From: Propionibacteriaceae bacterium
GTDB taxonomy: Bacteria; Actinomycetota; Actinomycetes; Propionibacteriales; Propionibacteriaceae
Direction: 5' to 3'
DNA: 5,314 bases
NCBI GenBank assembly: GCA_009778535.1
Contig: WRJP01000122.1
Coordinates: 1-5,314, forward strand
Shown here: in pieces, positions 1 through 5,314 of the stretch
Layout of the letters: the number at the start of each line of letters is the position of its first letter
Numbering within the stretch: position 1 is the stretch's first letter
Translations under genes and position numbers: made by a program
Notes under the pieces: model-generated
What the model was told of the DNA's origin: nothing
What the model saw: only the letters and a program-made list of their open reading frames with translations
The model's database searches: none

Positions 1-1
1 A

Positions 2-1279
2 CAAGTGATAGCGCTGGGTGCTACAAATGGTTTCCGGAATGCGCAAGCGTCAGTACTGGCTCCGACAGGGACTATCGGTTTCATGATGGATTGTGATACT
101 ACCGGAGTTGAGCCGGACTTCTCCCTAGTTAAGCTCAAGAAATTGATTGATGGCTCAAGCATGCAGATTGTCAATCAGACGATTCCGCAAGCACTGGCAA
201 GGCTGGGCTACTCCCAATCCGCGCAAGAGGCTATCGTGGGTTATATCGGCGAAAATGGCCATGTCGTCGATGCCCCGGGGTTGAAGTTAGAGCATTACGA
301 AGTATTCGATACCGCTATGGGGAAGCGTGCGATTGCTCCGATGGGGCATGTCCGCATGATGGCCGCTGTGCAGCCCTTTATCTCCGGCGCGATTTCAAAA
401 ACAGTGAACCTTCCAGAATCGGCTACCGTGGAAGACATTGCGAATGTCTACATGCAGGGCTGGAAACTCGGTCTGAAGGCGCTAGCGGTTTATCGGGATA
501 ACTGTAAAGTTGGGCAGCCGTTGTCTGAATTGAAGAAAGACGACAATAAGCCCATTCTTTCCCCAGCCCAAACTCCAGAAGTAAAGATTGAGTATCGCCC
601 GTCGCGGACAAGACTGCCAAAGTCGCGGGTTAGCAGAACTACATCGTTTTCGGTAGCTGGCGCTGATGGCTATCTCACATCTGGCATGTACAACGATGGT
701 TCCCTAGGTGAGCTTTTCTTGAAGCTGGGTAAACAGGGTTCCACGCTGGCTGGTGTTATGGATGCATTCTCGATTGCGGTTTCTATCGGGTTGCAATACG
801 GGGTTCCGCTAGGAACATTCGTGCAGAAGTTCACAAACTTGAAATTTGAACCGGCTGGAATGACTGACGATCCGGATGTTCGGATGGCGCAATCCATCAT
901 GGACTACATCTTCCGCAGACTAGCTCTGGATTATTTGAGTTTTGATGAGCGTGCCGAGTTAGGGATTTTTACCTCAGCTGAACGCAAGCGTTATGTAGAA
1001 ACCGGGTCGTATCTGGTGGATGAGGATGACCTCATTGATTCTGAATCGTTGAAGAATGATGCGGCAGATAGTCTGCATTTGAACGGACCTGGCCCAATGC
1101 AACCTGCACTTTTAGAGCCAAATCTGGATTTCCAGATCACTTCTACCGCCGACGTTTTGACTAATCTCACTGGGATGAAGATAGATGCTCCACTATGCAT
1201 GACTTGTGGCACCAGGATGCGTCCATCTGGTTCCTGCTACGTCTGCGAAGGATGTGGTTCCACCAGCGGTTGCAGCTAA
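2..1279 (+). CDS. nrdJ: Vitamin B12-dependent (class II) ribonucleotide reductase, C-terminal part (5' end outside window)
   Basis: This enzyme reduces ribonucleotides to deoxyribonucleotides in the cytoplasm, using adenosylcobalamin as radical generator, so it works with or without oxygen. The frame is open through the left edge (codon 2-4 is Gln), so the GTG at 5 is an internal Val codon and the N-terminal half is missing. Numbering from that Val, the visible parts in order are: the barrel loop APTGTIGF (19-26) followed by a DxTTGVEPDF-type stretch; PFISGAISKTVNLP (124-137); a YRDNCK motif (163-168); a linker rich in Lys, Arg and Pro (~175-213); a TSCPD-type domain with the GYLTSGMYNDGSLGELF region (222-239); and a Cys-rich tail with C398, C401, C411, C414, C417 and C423. 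The tail matches the CxxCG...CxxCG ending of long NrdJ proteins and probably binds metal or takes part in re-reduction of the active site. The catalytic Cys and Glu residues should lie upstream and cannot be checked. No internal damage is seen. Confidence 0.95.
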   Translation, partial: QVIALGATNGFRNAQASVLAPTGTIGFMMDCDTTGVEPDFSLVKLKKLIDGSSMQIVNQTIPQALARLGYSQSAQEAIVGYIGENGHVVDAPGLKLEHYEVFDTAMGKRAIAPMGHVRMMAAVQPFISGAISKTVNLPESATVEDIANVYMQGWKLGLKALAVYRDNCKVGQPLSELKKDDNKPILSPAQTPEVKIEYRPSRTRLPKSRVSRTTSFSVAGADGYLTSGMYNDGSLGELFLKLGKQGSTLAGVMDAFSIAVSIGLQYGVPLGTFVQKFTNLKFEPAGMTDDPDVRMAQSIMDYIFRRLALDYLSFDERAELGIFTSAERKRYVETGSYLVDEDDLIDSESLKNDAADSLHLNGPGPMQPALLEPNLDFQITSTADVLTNLTGMKIDAPLCMTCGTRMRPSGSCYVCEGCGSTSGCS

Positions 1280-1287
1280 CCCTGCAA
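1270..1287 (+). other. Hairpin spanning the nrdJ stop codon
   Basis: TTGCAG (1270-1275) and CTGCAA (1282-1287) form a perfect 6-bp stem around a six-base loop that contains the TAA stop; a G·U pair at 1269/1288 may extend it. No T-run follows, so it does not look like a complete intrinsic terminator. It may be a transcript-end structure or chance. Confidence 0.3.
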
Positions 1288-1529
1288 TCCCTCGTGTTTG
1301 CGTGAGTCCATGGTGGTTCGGAGAGCACTGCGACTTAACGCAGCCCGCAGCACAAGACGAATCGGGGATATGCCGTTGCTCCTACAGGCGAGTTACCTCC
1401 ACTGATTGCCGCTGCCGGAGGCAAAGTCTCGCAGAGTTTGAGTGCCGTAATTTCGTAGCTGATTCACACCACGATTCAACGCCCGCTCCCTGTCTTTCTG
1501 CGCGCAAGTCGCAGAATCCAGAACATTCG

Positions 1530-1552
1530 GTAGTCAGGAAAGAACGGACTAC
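1530..1552 (+). repeat. Imperfect-spaced inverted repeat (6-bp stem)
   Basis: GTAGTC (1530-1535) pairs perfectly with GACTAC (1547-1552) around an 11-base loop. It lies inside the TnpB-like remnant, 16 bp before a second, stronger hairpin. TnpB genes of IS200/IS605 elements often overlap a structured guide RNA and carry hairpins at the right end, so this may be a relic of such structure; that link is inference. Confidence 0.35.
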
Positions 1553-1568
1553 GTGCTGCGCAATGCCT

Positions 1569-1585
1569 GCGCTGCGACGCAGCGC
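1569..1585 (+). repeat. 8-bp perfect inverted repeat with one-base spacer
   Basis: GCGCTGCG (1569-1576) and CGCAGCGC (1578-1585) are exact reverse complements separated by a single A, giving a 17-bp near-palindrome. As RNA it would fold as about seven G/C-rich pairs with a three-base loop. No T-run follows, so it is a poor terminator candidate. Position and composition fit a hairpin of the mobile-element remnant, or a site for a dimeric DNA-binding protein. Confidence 0.5.
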
Positions 1586-1600
1586 GACCAGATGATAAAT

Positions 1601-1609
1601 GGGGGGGGG
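1601..1609 (+). repeat. Homopolymer run of nine G
   Basis: Nine consecutive G follow AAAT. The run lies just after the stop of one TnpB-like frame (1593-1595) and at the start of the open stretch in another frame. Such runs change length easily, by slippage in the cell or by sequencing error, so base count and reading frame here should be treated as uncertain. Confidence 0.7.
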
Positions 1610-1748
1610 CTGCCACTCGCGGCTCTGCTCAACCGAGAACGTCCTAACCCTGCTGGTTGCCGCTTACCCGGTGGTTGGTGTGTCTACAAAGGGGTTGAAG
1701 CCCATTGCCAAATGAACGAGATGAAAGGTAGAGTCCATTGCGGCAAAG

Positions 1749-2294
1749 ATGCATGAAAAGATGGAATCTGCGATGCAAACCAAACTCATACGTGTAGCAA
1801 AATATGCGGCATTTCTCCTAGTCTCGACTGGTCTTTATGGACTTGCCATGTTTGGGGTCTACACATGGCTTTCTGGCTATTCGTTACTGCTGGCGTATTT
1901 TGGGAATCTTGCACTCATCATTATCGCTTTGCTATGGGACGAAGCTAACTTCAAAATGTATGACAAGGTGTTGCAGTCGAAAGAAGCCCTTGATGAACTC
2001 AAAAATAGCCGTGTTTTTAGCTTCACACTAGAAGGGTTTATCTCGTTTAAGGCAGCACTCTACCTGTTCTATGTTTTAATAATGGTATTTTCGCGTGTTA
2101 TTGCCACATACCCGAACCTCATTTATGAAAGCGTATCGAGTTTTATCATCGCGAACGAATACGGCATATTACTTCTCGTTGCTGTCGATATGTTTGCTGG
2201 GCAATTTGCAAAAGATCGTAAAAGAGCTACCACTGTATTAGAGAAGTTCGAGGACGCTTGGAAGGATAAGAAGGATCAGCAAGAGAAGCTGTGA
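1749..2294 (+). CDS. Hypothetical small integral membrane protein with four predicted transmembrane segments
   Basis: I do not recognise the family. The 181-residue product has hydrophobic segments at about 19-39, 43-63, 98-119 and 131-153, in two pairs. A charged, possibly helical loop (about 64-97, with repeated Lys, Glu and Asp) separates the pairs. The hydrophilic C-terminal tail (154-181) ends in a Lys/Glu/Gln-rich stretch that could form a short coiled coil. By the positive-inside rule, the N-terminus, middle loop and tail would be cytoplasmic. No catalytic motif, signal peptidase site or transporter signature is visible. The start is unsure: ATG at 1749 is the longest, but has no Shine-Dalgarno sequence. 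ATG at 1773 (residue 9) has a weak GGA at good distance and would keep all four segments. The gene is isolated, follows a mobile-element-like remnant, is convergent with the helicase gene and looks richer in A+T than its neighbours by eye. Confidence 0.75.
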   Translation: MHEKMESAMQTKLIRVAKYAAFLLVSTGLYGLAMFGVYTWLSGYSLLLAYFGNLALIIIALLWDEANFKMYDKVLQSKEALDELKNSRVFSFTLEGFISFKAALYLFYVLIMVFSRVIATYPNLIYESVSSFIIANEYGILLLVAVDMFAGQFAKDRKRATTVLEKFEDAWKDKKDQQEKL

Positions 2295-2377
2295 CGAAAA
2301 TAGCAAAACAAGATACACTTTGCCTGCCATTAGCAGTTTCTTGCTGTCGTGCTGAGTGTTCTTGGGTCTGTTCTCGC

Positions 2378-3742
2378 CTAATCAGTTTGCGGGAGGTCGT
2401 TTTTGACTTCTTCGTGGTTGCGGAGTCTACGGCGCACCCGCTTAGTGTGGGTTCTGGGTTGGCGTTTAGACGAAGAATCAGCGCGTGAACCTGACCTGGC
2501 CGAAGCGCGCGGGACTGATTCTGGGGCTACAGGTTCGGAGAGCCAACCCTTAACAGCTTCGGGAATGTCCAAATCTGTAAACAAATGAGGTGACGTGGAA
2601 TAGGTCTCTATTGGTTCGACAACGTCCAGCCGCAGCGCGGCAGCAATGAGCCGCCATCTGATGATGTCCACCCAGTCGACGAAGGTGACAGCCACCCCTT
2701 TCGCGCCCGCCCTGCCAGTGCGCCCAATTCGATGCACATAGGCAAGTTCATTATCGGGACACTCGTAGTTGATCACATGGGTCACGTCATCAATGTCGAT
2801 ACCCCTGGCTGCAACGTCGGTGGCCACTAGCACATCAACCCGGCCATCGCGGAAGCGCTTAAGTTGCCGTTCCCGCACCGGCTGGCTCAGGTCACCGTGG
2901 ATGGTGGCCGCCTTGAAGCCCCTGCCGACCAGTTCATCGCTCAACTGCTGCGCCGAACGCTTTGTCCTAGTGAAGATCATGGTTCGTCCACGATTGGTCG
3001 CTTGCAGAATTTTCCCTACCAATTCAACTTTGTCCAGGTTATGCGCCTGATAGACAAACTGGGCAGTGTCAGGAACGGTCAACTGTGCATCGCCGGTTTC
3101 CGCCCTGACATTCACCGGTTGATTGAGATGCGTCCTTGCCAACGAAACGATCGGAGTCGGCATCGTGGCCGAAAACAGCATTGTTTGGCGCGATCTTGGA
3201 GTGAGCGCGATCAATGCCTCAACGTCCGGCAAGAATCCCAGATCCAGCATTTCATCTGCTTCGTCTAAAACTAAGACTTTAATCTGGGAAAGGTCGAGAT
3301 TCTTCCGCTGCACCAAGTCCAGCAAACGTCCCGGAGTGCCGACTACCACATCAACACCTTCAGCTAGCGAATCGAGTTGCGGTTCGTAGCCAACACCGCC
3401 ATAAACCGTTAAAACTCGCGCTTCCCGCACCTTGGAAGCGGCGGAAAGATCATTGCTGACCTGCAATGCAAGCTCACGAGTCGGGCACATTACCAGACCC
3501 TGCGGCGAACCTGACACGTAGCCCGAGTCGGAAACAACTTGGATTCGTTGCAGCAATCCAATTCCGAAAGCCAAAGTTTTGCCAGTCCCAGTGCGAGCCT
3601 GTCCGATGAGATCATCGCCTGCCAAAGCAATCGGAATAGCCAATTCCTGAATGGGGAACGGCTCAGTAATCTCGATTTGCGCCAAAGCTGCGATTATCTG
3701 CTCGCAGACTCCCAGTTCTGCAAATGATTTATGTGCTGTCAT
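2378..3742 (-). CDS. DEAD-box ATP-dependent RNA helicase, RhlE-type
   Basis: This is a cytoplasmic ATP-dependent RNA unwinding or remodelling enzyme, of the kind used in ribosome assembly, mRNA decay or cold growth. All family motifs are present in 454 residues: Q motif with F7 and Q32; motif I ARTGTGKT (49-56); Ia PTREL (87-91); GG (115-116); Ib TPGR (136-139); motif II DEAD (160-163); motif III SAT (191-193); motif IV around MIFTRT (255-260); motif V VATDVAARGID (307-317); motif VI HRIGRTGR (337-344). The segment at about 377-400, with ETYSTSPHLFTDLDIPE, resembles actinobacterial helicases such as the protein named RhlE in mycobacteria. The tail (412-445) is rich in Ser, Arg and Lys and probably adds non-specific RNA affinity. 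The gene begins two bases after the DUF3107 stop, without a strong ribosome binding site, so translational coupling is likely. It ends 83 bp from the convergent membrane-protein gene, with no convincing terminator between. The exact RNA substrate cannot be told. Confidence 0.95.
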   Translation of the reverse strand: MTAHKSFAELGVCEQIIAALAQIEITEPFPIQELAIPIALAGDDLIGQARTGTGKTLAFGIGLLQRIQVVSDSGYVSGSPQGLVMCPTRELALQVSNDLSAASKVREARVLTVYGGVGYEPQLDSLAEGVDVVVGTPGRLLDLVQRKNLDLSQIKVLVLDEADEMLDLGFLPDVEALIALTPRSRQTMLFSATMPTPIVSLARTHLNQPVNVRAETGDAQLTVPDTAQFVYQAHNLDKVELVGKILQATNRGRTMIFTRTKRSAQQLSDELVGRGFKAATIHGDLSQPVRERQLKRFRDGRVDVLVATDVAARGIDIDDVTHVINYECPDNELAYVHRIGRTGRAGAKGVAVTFVDWVDIIRWRLIAAALRLDVVEPIETYSTSPHLFTDLDIPEAVKGWLSEPVAPESVPRASARSGSRADSSSKRQPRTHTKRVRRRLRNHEEVKNDLPQTD

Positions 3743-3744
3743 TG

Positions 3745-3969
3745 TTAAAATGCACCGAATCCGACTTTTCGGGCGTTCTCTTGCCCTAACTCCAAATAGG
3801 CGAGGTGAGATATTGGAATTATAATTCGACGCCCGTTTTCATCATCAATTGTAAAAACTGACTTGTCAGCCAGTGCTTTACTTACTGCTTTTTCGACCTC
3901 ATCTGCGGTGCATGCCGTCTCTAGGGTCAATTCGCGCGCGACGTGTTTTATTCCTATCTTGATTTCCAT
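3745..3969 (-). CDS. DUF3107 family protein (TB9.4-like)
   Basis: This 74-residue protein matches the short, actinobacteria-specific DUF3107 family, which includes mycobacterial TB9.4 (Rv3208A). The recognisable features are the MEIKIGIKHVARELTLET start, a helix with EVEKAVSKAL, a strand region with FTIDDENGRRIIIPISHLAYLEL, and the Gly/Phe ending KVGFGAF. The expected fold is small alpha/beta and cytoplasmic; there is no signal peptide or membrane segment. The molecular function is unknown. In mycobacteria this gene also lies a few genes from a RhlE-type helicase, and here it immediately precedes one, so the link seems conserved and suggests a shared role in RNA or translation; that is inference. 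The start is well supported: AGGAG lies five bases before ATG and overlaps the stop codon of the upstream FHA gene. Confidence 0.9.
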   Translation of the reverse strand: MEIKIGIKHVARELTLETACTADEVEKAVSKALADKSVFTIDDENGRRIIIPISHLAYLELGQENARKVGFGAF

Positions 3970-3974
3970 CTATT

Positions 3975-3979
3975 CTCCT
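3975..3979 (-). promoter_or_regulatory. Ribosome binding site of the DUF3107 gene
   Basis: AGGAG on the minus strand lies five bases (AATAG) before the ATG at 3969. It overlaps the TAG stop of the FHA gene (3978-3980), so a ribosome ending the upstream gene sits directly on this site. This fixes the DUF3107 start and supports co-translation. Confidence 0.8.
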
Positions 3980-4829
3980 AGTCGGCGAAAGCCTCCAGCT
4001 CGTCTTGAGTTGCTTTACGTATCACTATTCGGGTCCATGATCCCAAGTAAACTCGCTGATTCAAGTCCAGTTCCATCTTGCCGCGTGGTATCGGCATAGA
4101 AGGAAGCGGACTATTTGCTGGGCCTACGAAAGTGCCATTTGCCGAGTCTAAATCTTCCACCCACCAGCGGGTTCCGTCAGTGGTCAGCATCGCGTGCTTG
4201 CGGCTGCAACCATTATCTAAGTCGCAGTCGATGTCTGGGAATGAGTTCAGCGAAGCAGAAGCCCTACCAACTAGGATGCTGCGTTTTTTCAACGGAATTA
4301 TGTCGGGAAGTCCAGCAGACGGCAGGGGATCGGGTGAACCTTGCAACTCGTACCAATCTGGGTCTATCCAAAGCTCTCCGACCCATTCCAACGGCTTTTC
4401 TTGACTGACGACTACATCGCTAAGTGATGCGAGTTTGACCGATTCGGGTGCGGCAACATTTTGCACTTTGAATCCGGTATCTTCGTCCTCATATTCTTCG
4501 CCTTCTTCGTCGACTTCGTATTCGTCATCTGGGTCAACGTCTGCTTCGGCATCGGTCTCAAAATAATCATTTTCTTGATTATCAAAGATCGAAAGTGAGC
4601 CTTTCTCAGTCGGCTGCAACCAAGAGTTGTCCGGAACTGTTCCAGCAGTGAAGTCGCAACCGCAGCTTTCACAAAACAGTGCGCGAGGCACATTTTGTGC
4701 ACCGCAATGCGGACAGAAGATAGTCTGAGCCGCAGTTTGCGGCATCGAAGTCTGTGGCACTAACGCGGCACCGCAGGTATCGCAGAAATCGTCGGTTTCA
4801 CAGCTATGTCCATTCGGGCAAATTGTCAT
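3978..4829 (-). CDS. Double zinc-ribbon and FHA domain protein
   Basis: The 283-residue protein has three parts. The N-terminus carries two probable zinc ribbons: C4-x3-H8 (or C10) with C16-x2-C19, and C39-x2-C42 with C53-x2-C56. A long linker follows, strongly acidic at about 84-118 with many Asp and Glu. The C-terminus (about 182-272) is an FHA domain with the hallmark residues G188-R189, S209-R210-K211-H212 and N231-G232-T233, which bind phosphothreonine peptides; the phosphate-contacting Arg and Ser are present, so it should be active. It is probably a cytoplasmic adaptor that docks onto a protein phosphorylated by a Ser/Thr kinase. There is no membrane segment. In actinobacteria, related genes neighbour vWA-domain, PP2C phosphatase and kinase genes, and a vWA-type gene lies directly upstream here. 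The ATG start has GAGG five bases before it and lies one base after the upstream stop. The partner of the zinc ribbons is unknown. Confidence 0.9.
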   Translation of the reverse strand: MTICPNGHSCETDDFCDTCGAALVPQTSMPQTAAQTIFCPHCGAQNVPRALFCESCGCDFTAGTVPDNSWLQPTEKGSLSIFDNQENDYFETDAEADVDPDDEYEVDEEGEEYEDEDTGFKVQNVAAPESVKLASLSDVVVSQEKPLEWVGELWIDPDWYELQGSPDPLPSAGLPDIIPLKKRSILVGRASASLNSFPDIDCDLDNGCSRKHAMLTTDGTRWWVEDLDSANGTFVGPANSPLPSMPIPRGKMELDLNQRVYLGSWTRIVIRKATQDELEAFAD

Positions 4830-4830
4830 C

Positions 4831-5314
4831 TCAACCTCGAATCCTCGTGGTCTTTGTGGATGCTGTGTCTAAAGCCATCTCATCGGCCTTGTCCACTGCC
4901 TTCTTAAGCCTTACTGTTCCAGCGCCGGCGTCGGTAACGTCAACAACCTTACGCAGTTTTGTAGTCGCTTCAATGTTGCCAGTTTCGTCAGCCAACTTCA
5001 CGGCTCGTCCCAGCTTAATAGTCGCCGTTCTTTCATCGCCAGCAGCTTTTGCTGCCAAACCTTCCTGAATGACTTGAGCTAACTCGGCTTGACCAGTGTA
5101 ATGGGCGACTTCCGGATTGATCTGGGCGGTGAGGTTACTGTCCGCTGACCATTTTGCTTTCACCAGCCCTTGAGTGAGTACGTTTTGTCCCACGGCCAGC
5201 TGCACCCGAGCTGCCAACTGTTCTTGGCCGACAGATTTTGCAGGCAGTCGCACGCAAACATGGTAATCACGTTCTTCATCACCCCAAGCTCCAGTTGGGT
5301 AACTCATTGTCAGT
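4831..5314 (-). CDS. C-terminal part of a vWA-domain family protein (5' end outside window)
   Basis: The frame is open to the window edge: the codons before the ATG at 5307 read Leu-Thr, so that Met is probably internal. About 160 residues remain. They resemble the conserved C-terminal half of actinobacterial von Willebrand factor A proteins encoded beside FHA, PP2C and Ser/Thr kinase genes. Landmarks, numbered from that Met, are YPTGAWGDEERDYHVCV near the start, a NPEVAHYTGQAELAQVIQEG segment (64-83), an Ala/Lys-rich helical repeat-like stretch with AGDERTATIKLGRAVKLADETGN, and a KKAVDKADEMALDT helix. The last residues, STKTTRIRG, are Thr- and Arg-rich. The vWA domain with its metal-binding MIDAS motif would lie upstream and cannot be checked here. 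The role is likely as an adaptor in a phosphorylation module, possibly a partner of the FHA protein. Identification rests on recalled family resemblance, so the domain assignment is moderately sure and the exact function unknown. Confidence 0.8.
   Translation of the reverse strand, partial: LTMSYPTGAWGDEERDYHVCVRLPAKSVGQEQLAARVQLAVGQNVLTQGLVKAKWSADSNLTAQINPEVAHYTGQAELAQVIQEGLAAKAAGDERTATIKLGRAVKLADETGNIEATTKLRKVVDVTDAGAGTVRLKKAVDKADEMALDTASTKTTRIRG
4835..4838 (-). promoter_or_regulatory. Ribosome binding site of the FHA gene, inside the end of the vWA gene
   Basis: GAGG on the minus strand lies five bases before the ATG at 4829, within the last codons of the upstream gene (stop TGA at 4831-4833). 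The layout TGA-G-ATG favours coupled translation of the two proteins. Confidence 0.6.

Larger units (their letters stand above)
1362..1745 (+). pseudogene. Degenerate C-terminal remnant of a TnpB-like (IS200/IS605 or IS607) protein
   Basis: No intact gene fits the ~470 bp after nrdJ. In the frame of base 1206, codons 1422-1466 read QSLAEFECRNFVADS. This closely resembles the second half of the TnpB C-terminal zinc ribbon, whose usual form is RxSQAEFxCxxCGFxADADHNAAxNILAR; an ARKSQ stretch follows at 1500-1514. Upstream, YRRVTSTDCRC (1383-1415) resembles the YTSxxCxxCGH half, but the CGH...NR part between is absent, as is the second Cys after EFEC, so the zinc site is broken. The frame stops at 1593-1595. 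Frame +2 then stays open from the G-run at 1601 to 1756 and contains a NRERP stretch that could be the eroded tail after a frameshift. No N-terminal TnpB catalytic domain or TnpA lies within the window. The call rests on recognition of one short stretch; the outer limits are approximate. Alternatives are chance similarity in non-coding DNA or an unidentified structured RNA. Confidence 0.45.

Noticed and set aside
1206..1595. Open frame of 129 codons beginning inside nrdJ
   Set aside because: Its GTG start lies within the nrdJ Cys-rich tail and the first part is only nrdJ in another frame; only the stretch after about 1383 shows a TnpB-like trace, reported as a remnant rather than a gene.
1656..1690. 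Possible promoter for the membrane-protein gene (TTGCCG ... TCTACA)
   Set aside because: The spacing is about 20 bases and the -10 match is poor; not better than chance.
1280..1748. Known structured RNAs (RNase P RNA, tmRNA, SRP RNA, cobalamin riboswitch)
   Set aside because: A GAGGCAAAGTC stretch and a GCCACTC stretch recall RNase P and the B12 box, but the other conserved elements of those RNAs are missing on both strands.
2332..2345. Possible terminator between the convergent genes (AGCA/TGCT)
   Set aside because: The stem is only four base pairs and no T-run follows on either strand.
2291..2488. 65-codon + strand frame overlapping the end of the membrane-protein gene
   Set aside because: It starts at a GTG within the upstream stop region, lacks a recognisable domain and runs antisense into the helicase C-terminus.
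4754..5068. 104-codon + strand frame opposite the FHA and vWA genes
   Set aside because: It is antisense to two well-supported coding regions and has no recognisable domain.

Overview
The window most likely comes from an actinobacterium of moderate G+C (about half by eye, not counted). The clearest evidence is a DUF3107 (TB9.4-like) gene, a family essentially restricted to Actinomycetota, directly upstream of a RhlE-type DEAD-box helicase whose C-terminal extension resembles actinobacterial homologues. A B12-dependent (class II) ribonucleotide reductase and a zinc-ribbon/FHA plus vWA-associated gene pair fit the same group. The sequence does not fix the genus; a host-associated, lower-GC lineage such as Actinomycetaceae is a guess.

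Left part, + strand. Positions 2-1279 hold the C-terminal ~425 codons of nrdJ, cut by the window edge. Positions 1280-1748 hold no intact gene. They contain a frameshifted remnant that resembles the C-terminal zinc-ribbon end of an IS200/IS605- or IS607-type TnpB protein, two hairpin-forming repeats and a run of nine G. Next comes an unrecognised membrane protein with four predicted transmembrane segments (1749-2294), ending 83 bp before the convergent helicase gene.

Right part, - strand, read right to left: the C-terminal part of a vWA-family protein (4831-5314, cut by the edge), a double zinc-ribbon/FHA protein (3978-4829), a DUF3107 protein (3745-3969) and the DEAD-box helicase (2378-3742). 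The gaps are 1, 8 and 2 bp, so these four genes look like one translationally coupled operon whose promoter lies beyond the right edge. The FHA protein is a likely phosphothreonine reader. Actinobacterial genomes often place such FHA and vWA genes with PP2C phosphatase and Ser/Thr kinase genes, which could lie just outside the window. The layout suggests, but does not prove, a link between a phosphorylation module and an RNA helicase.
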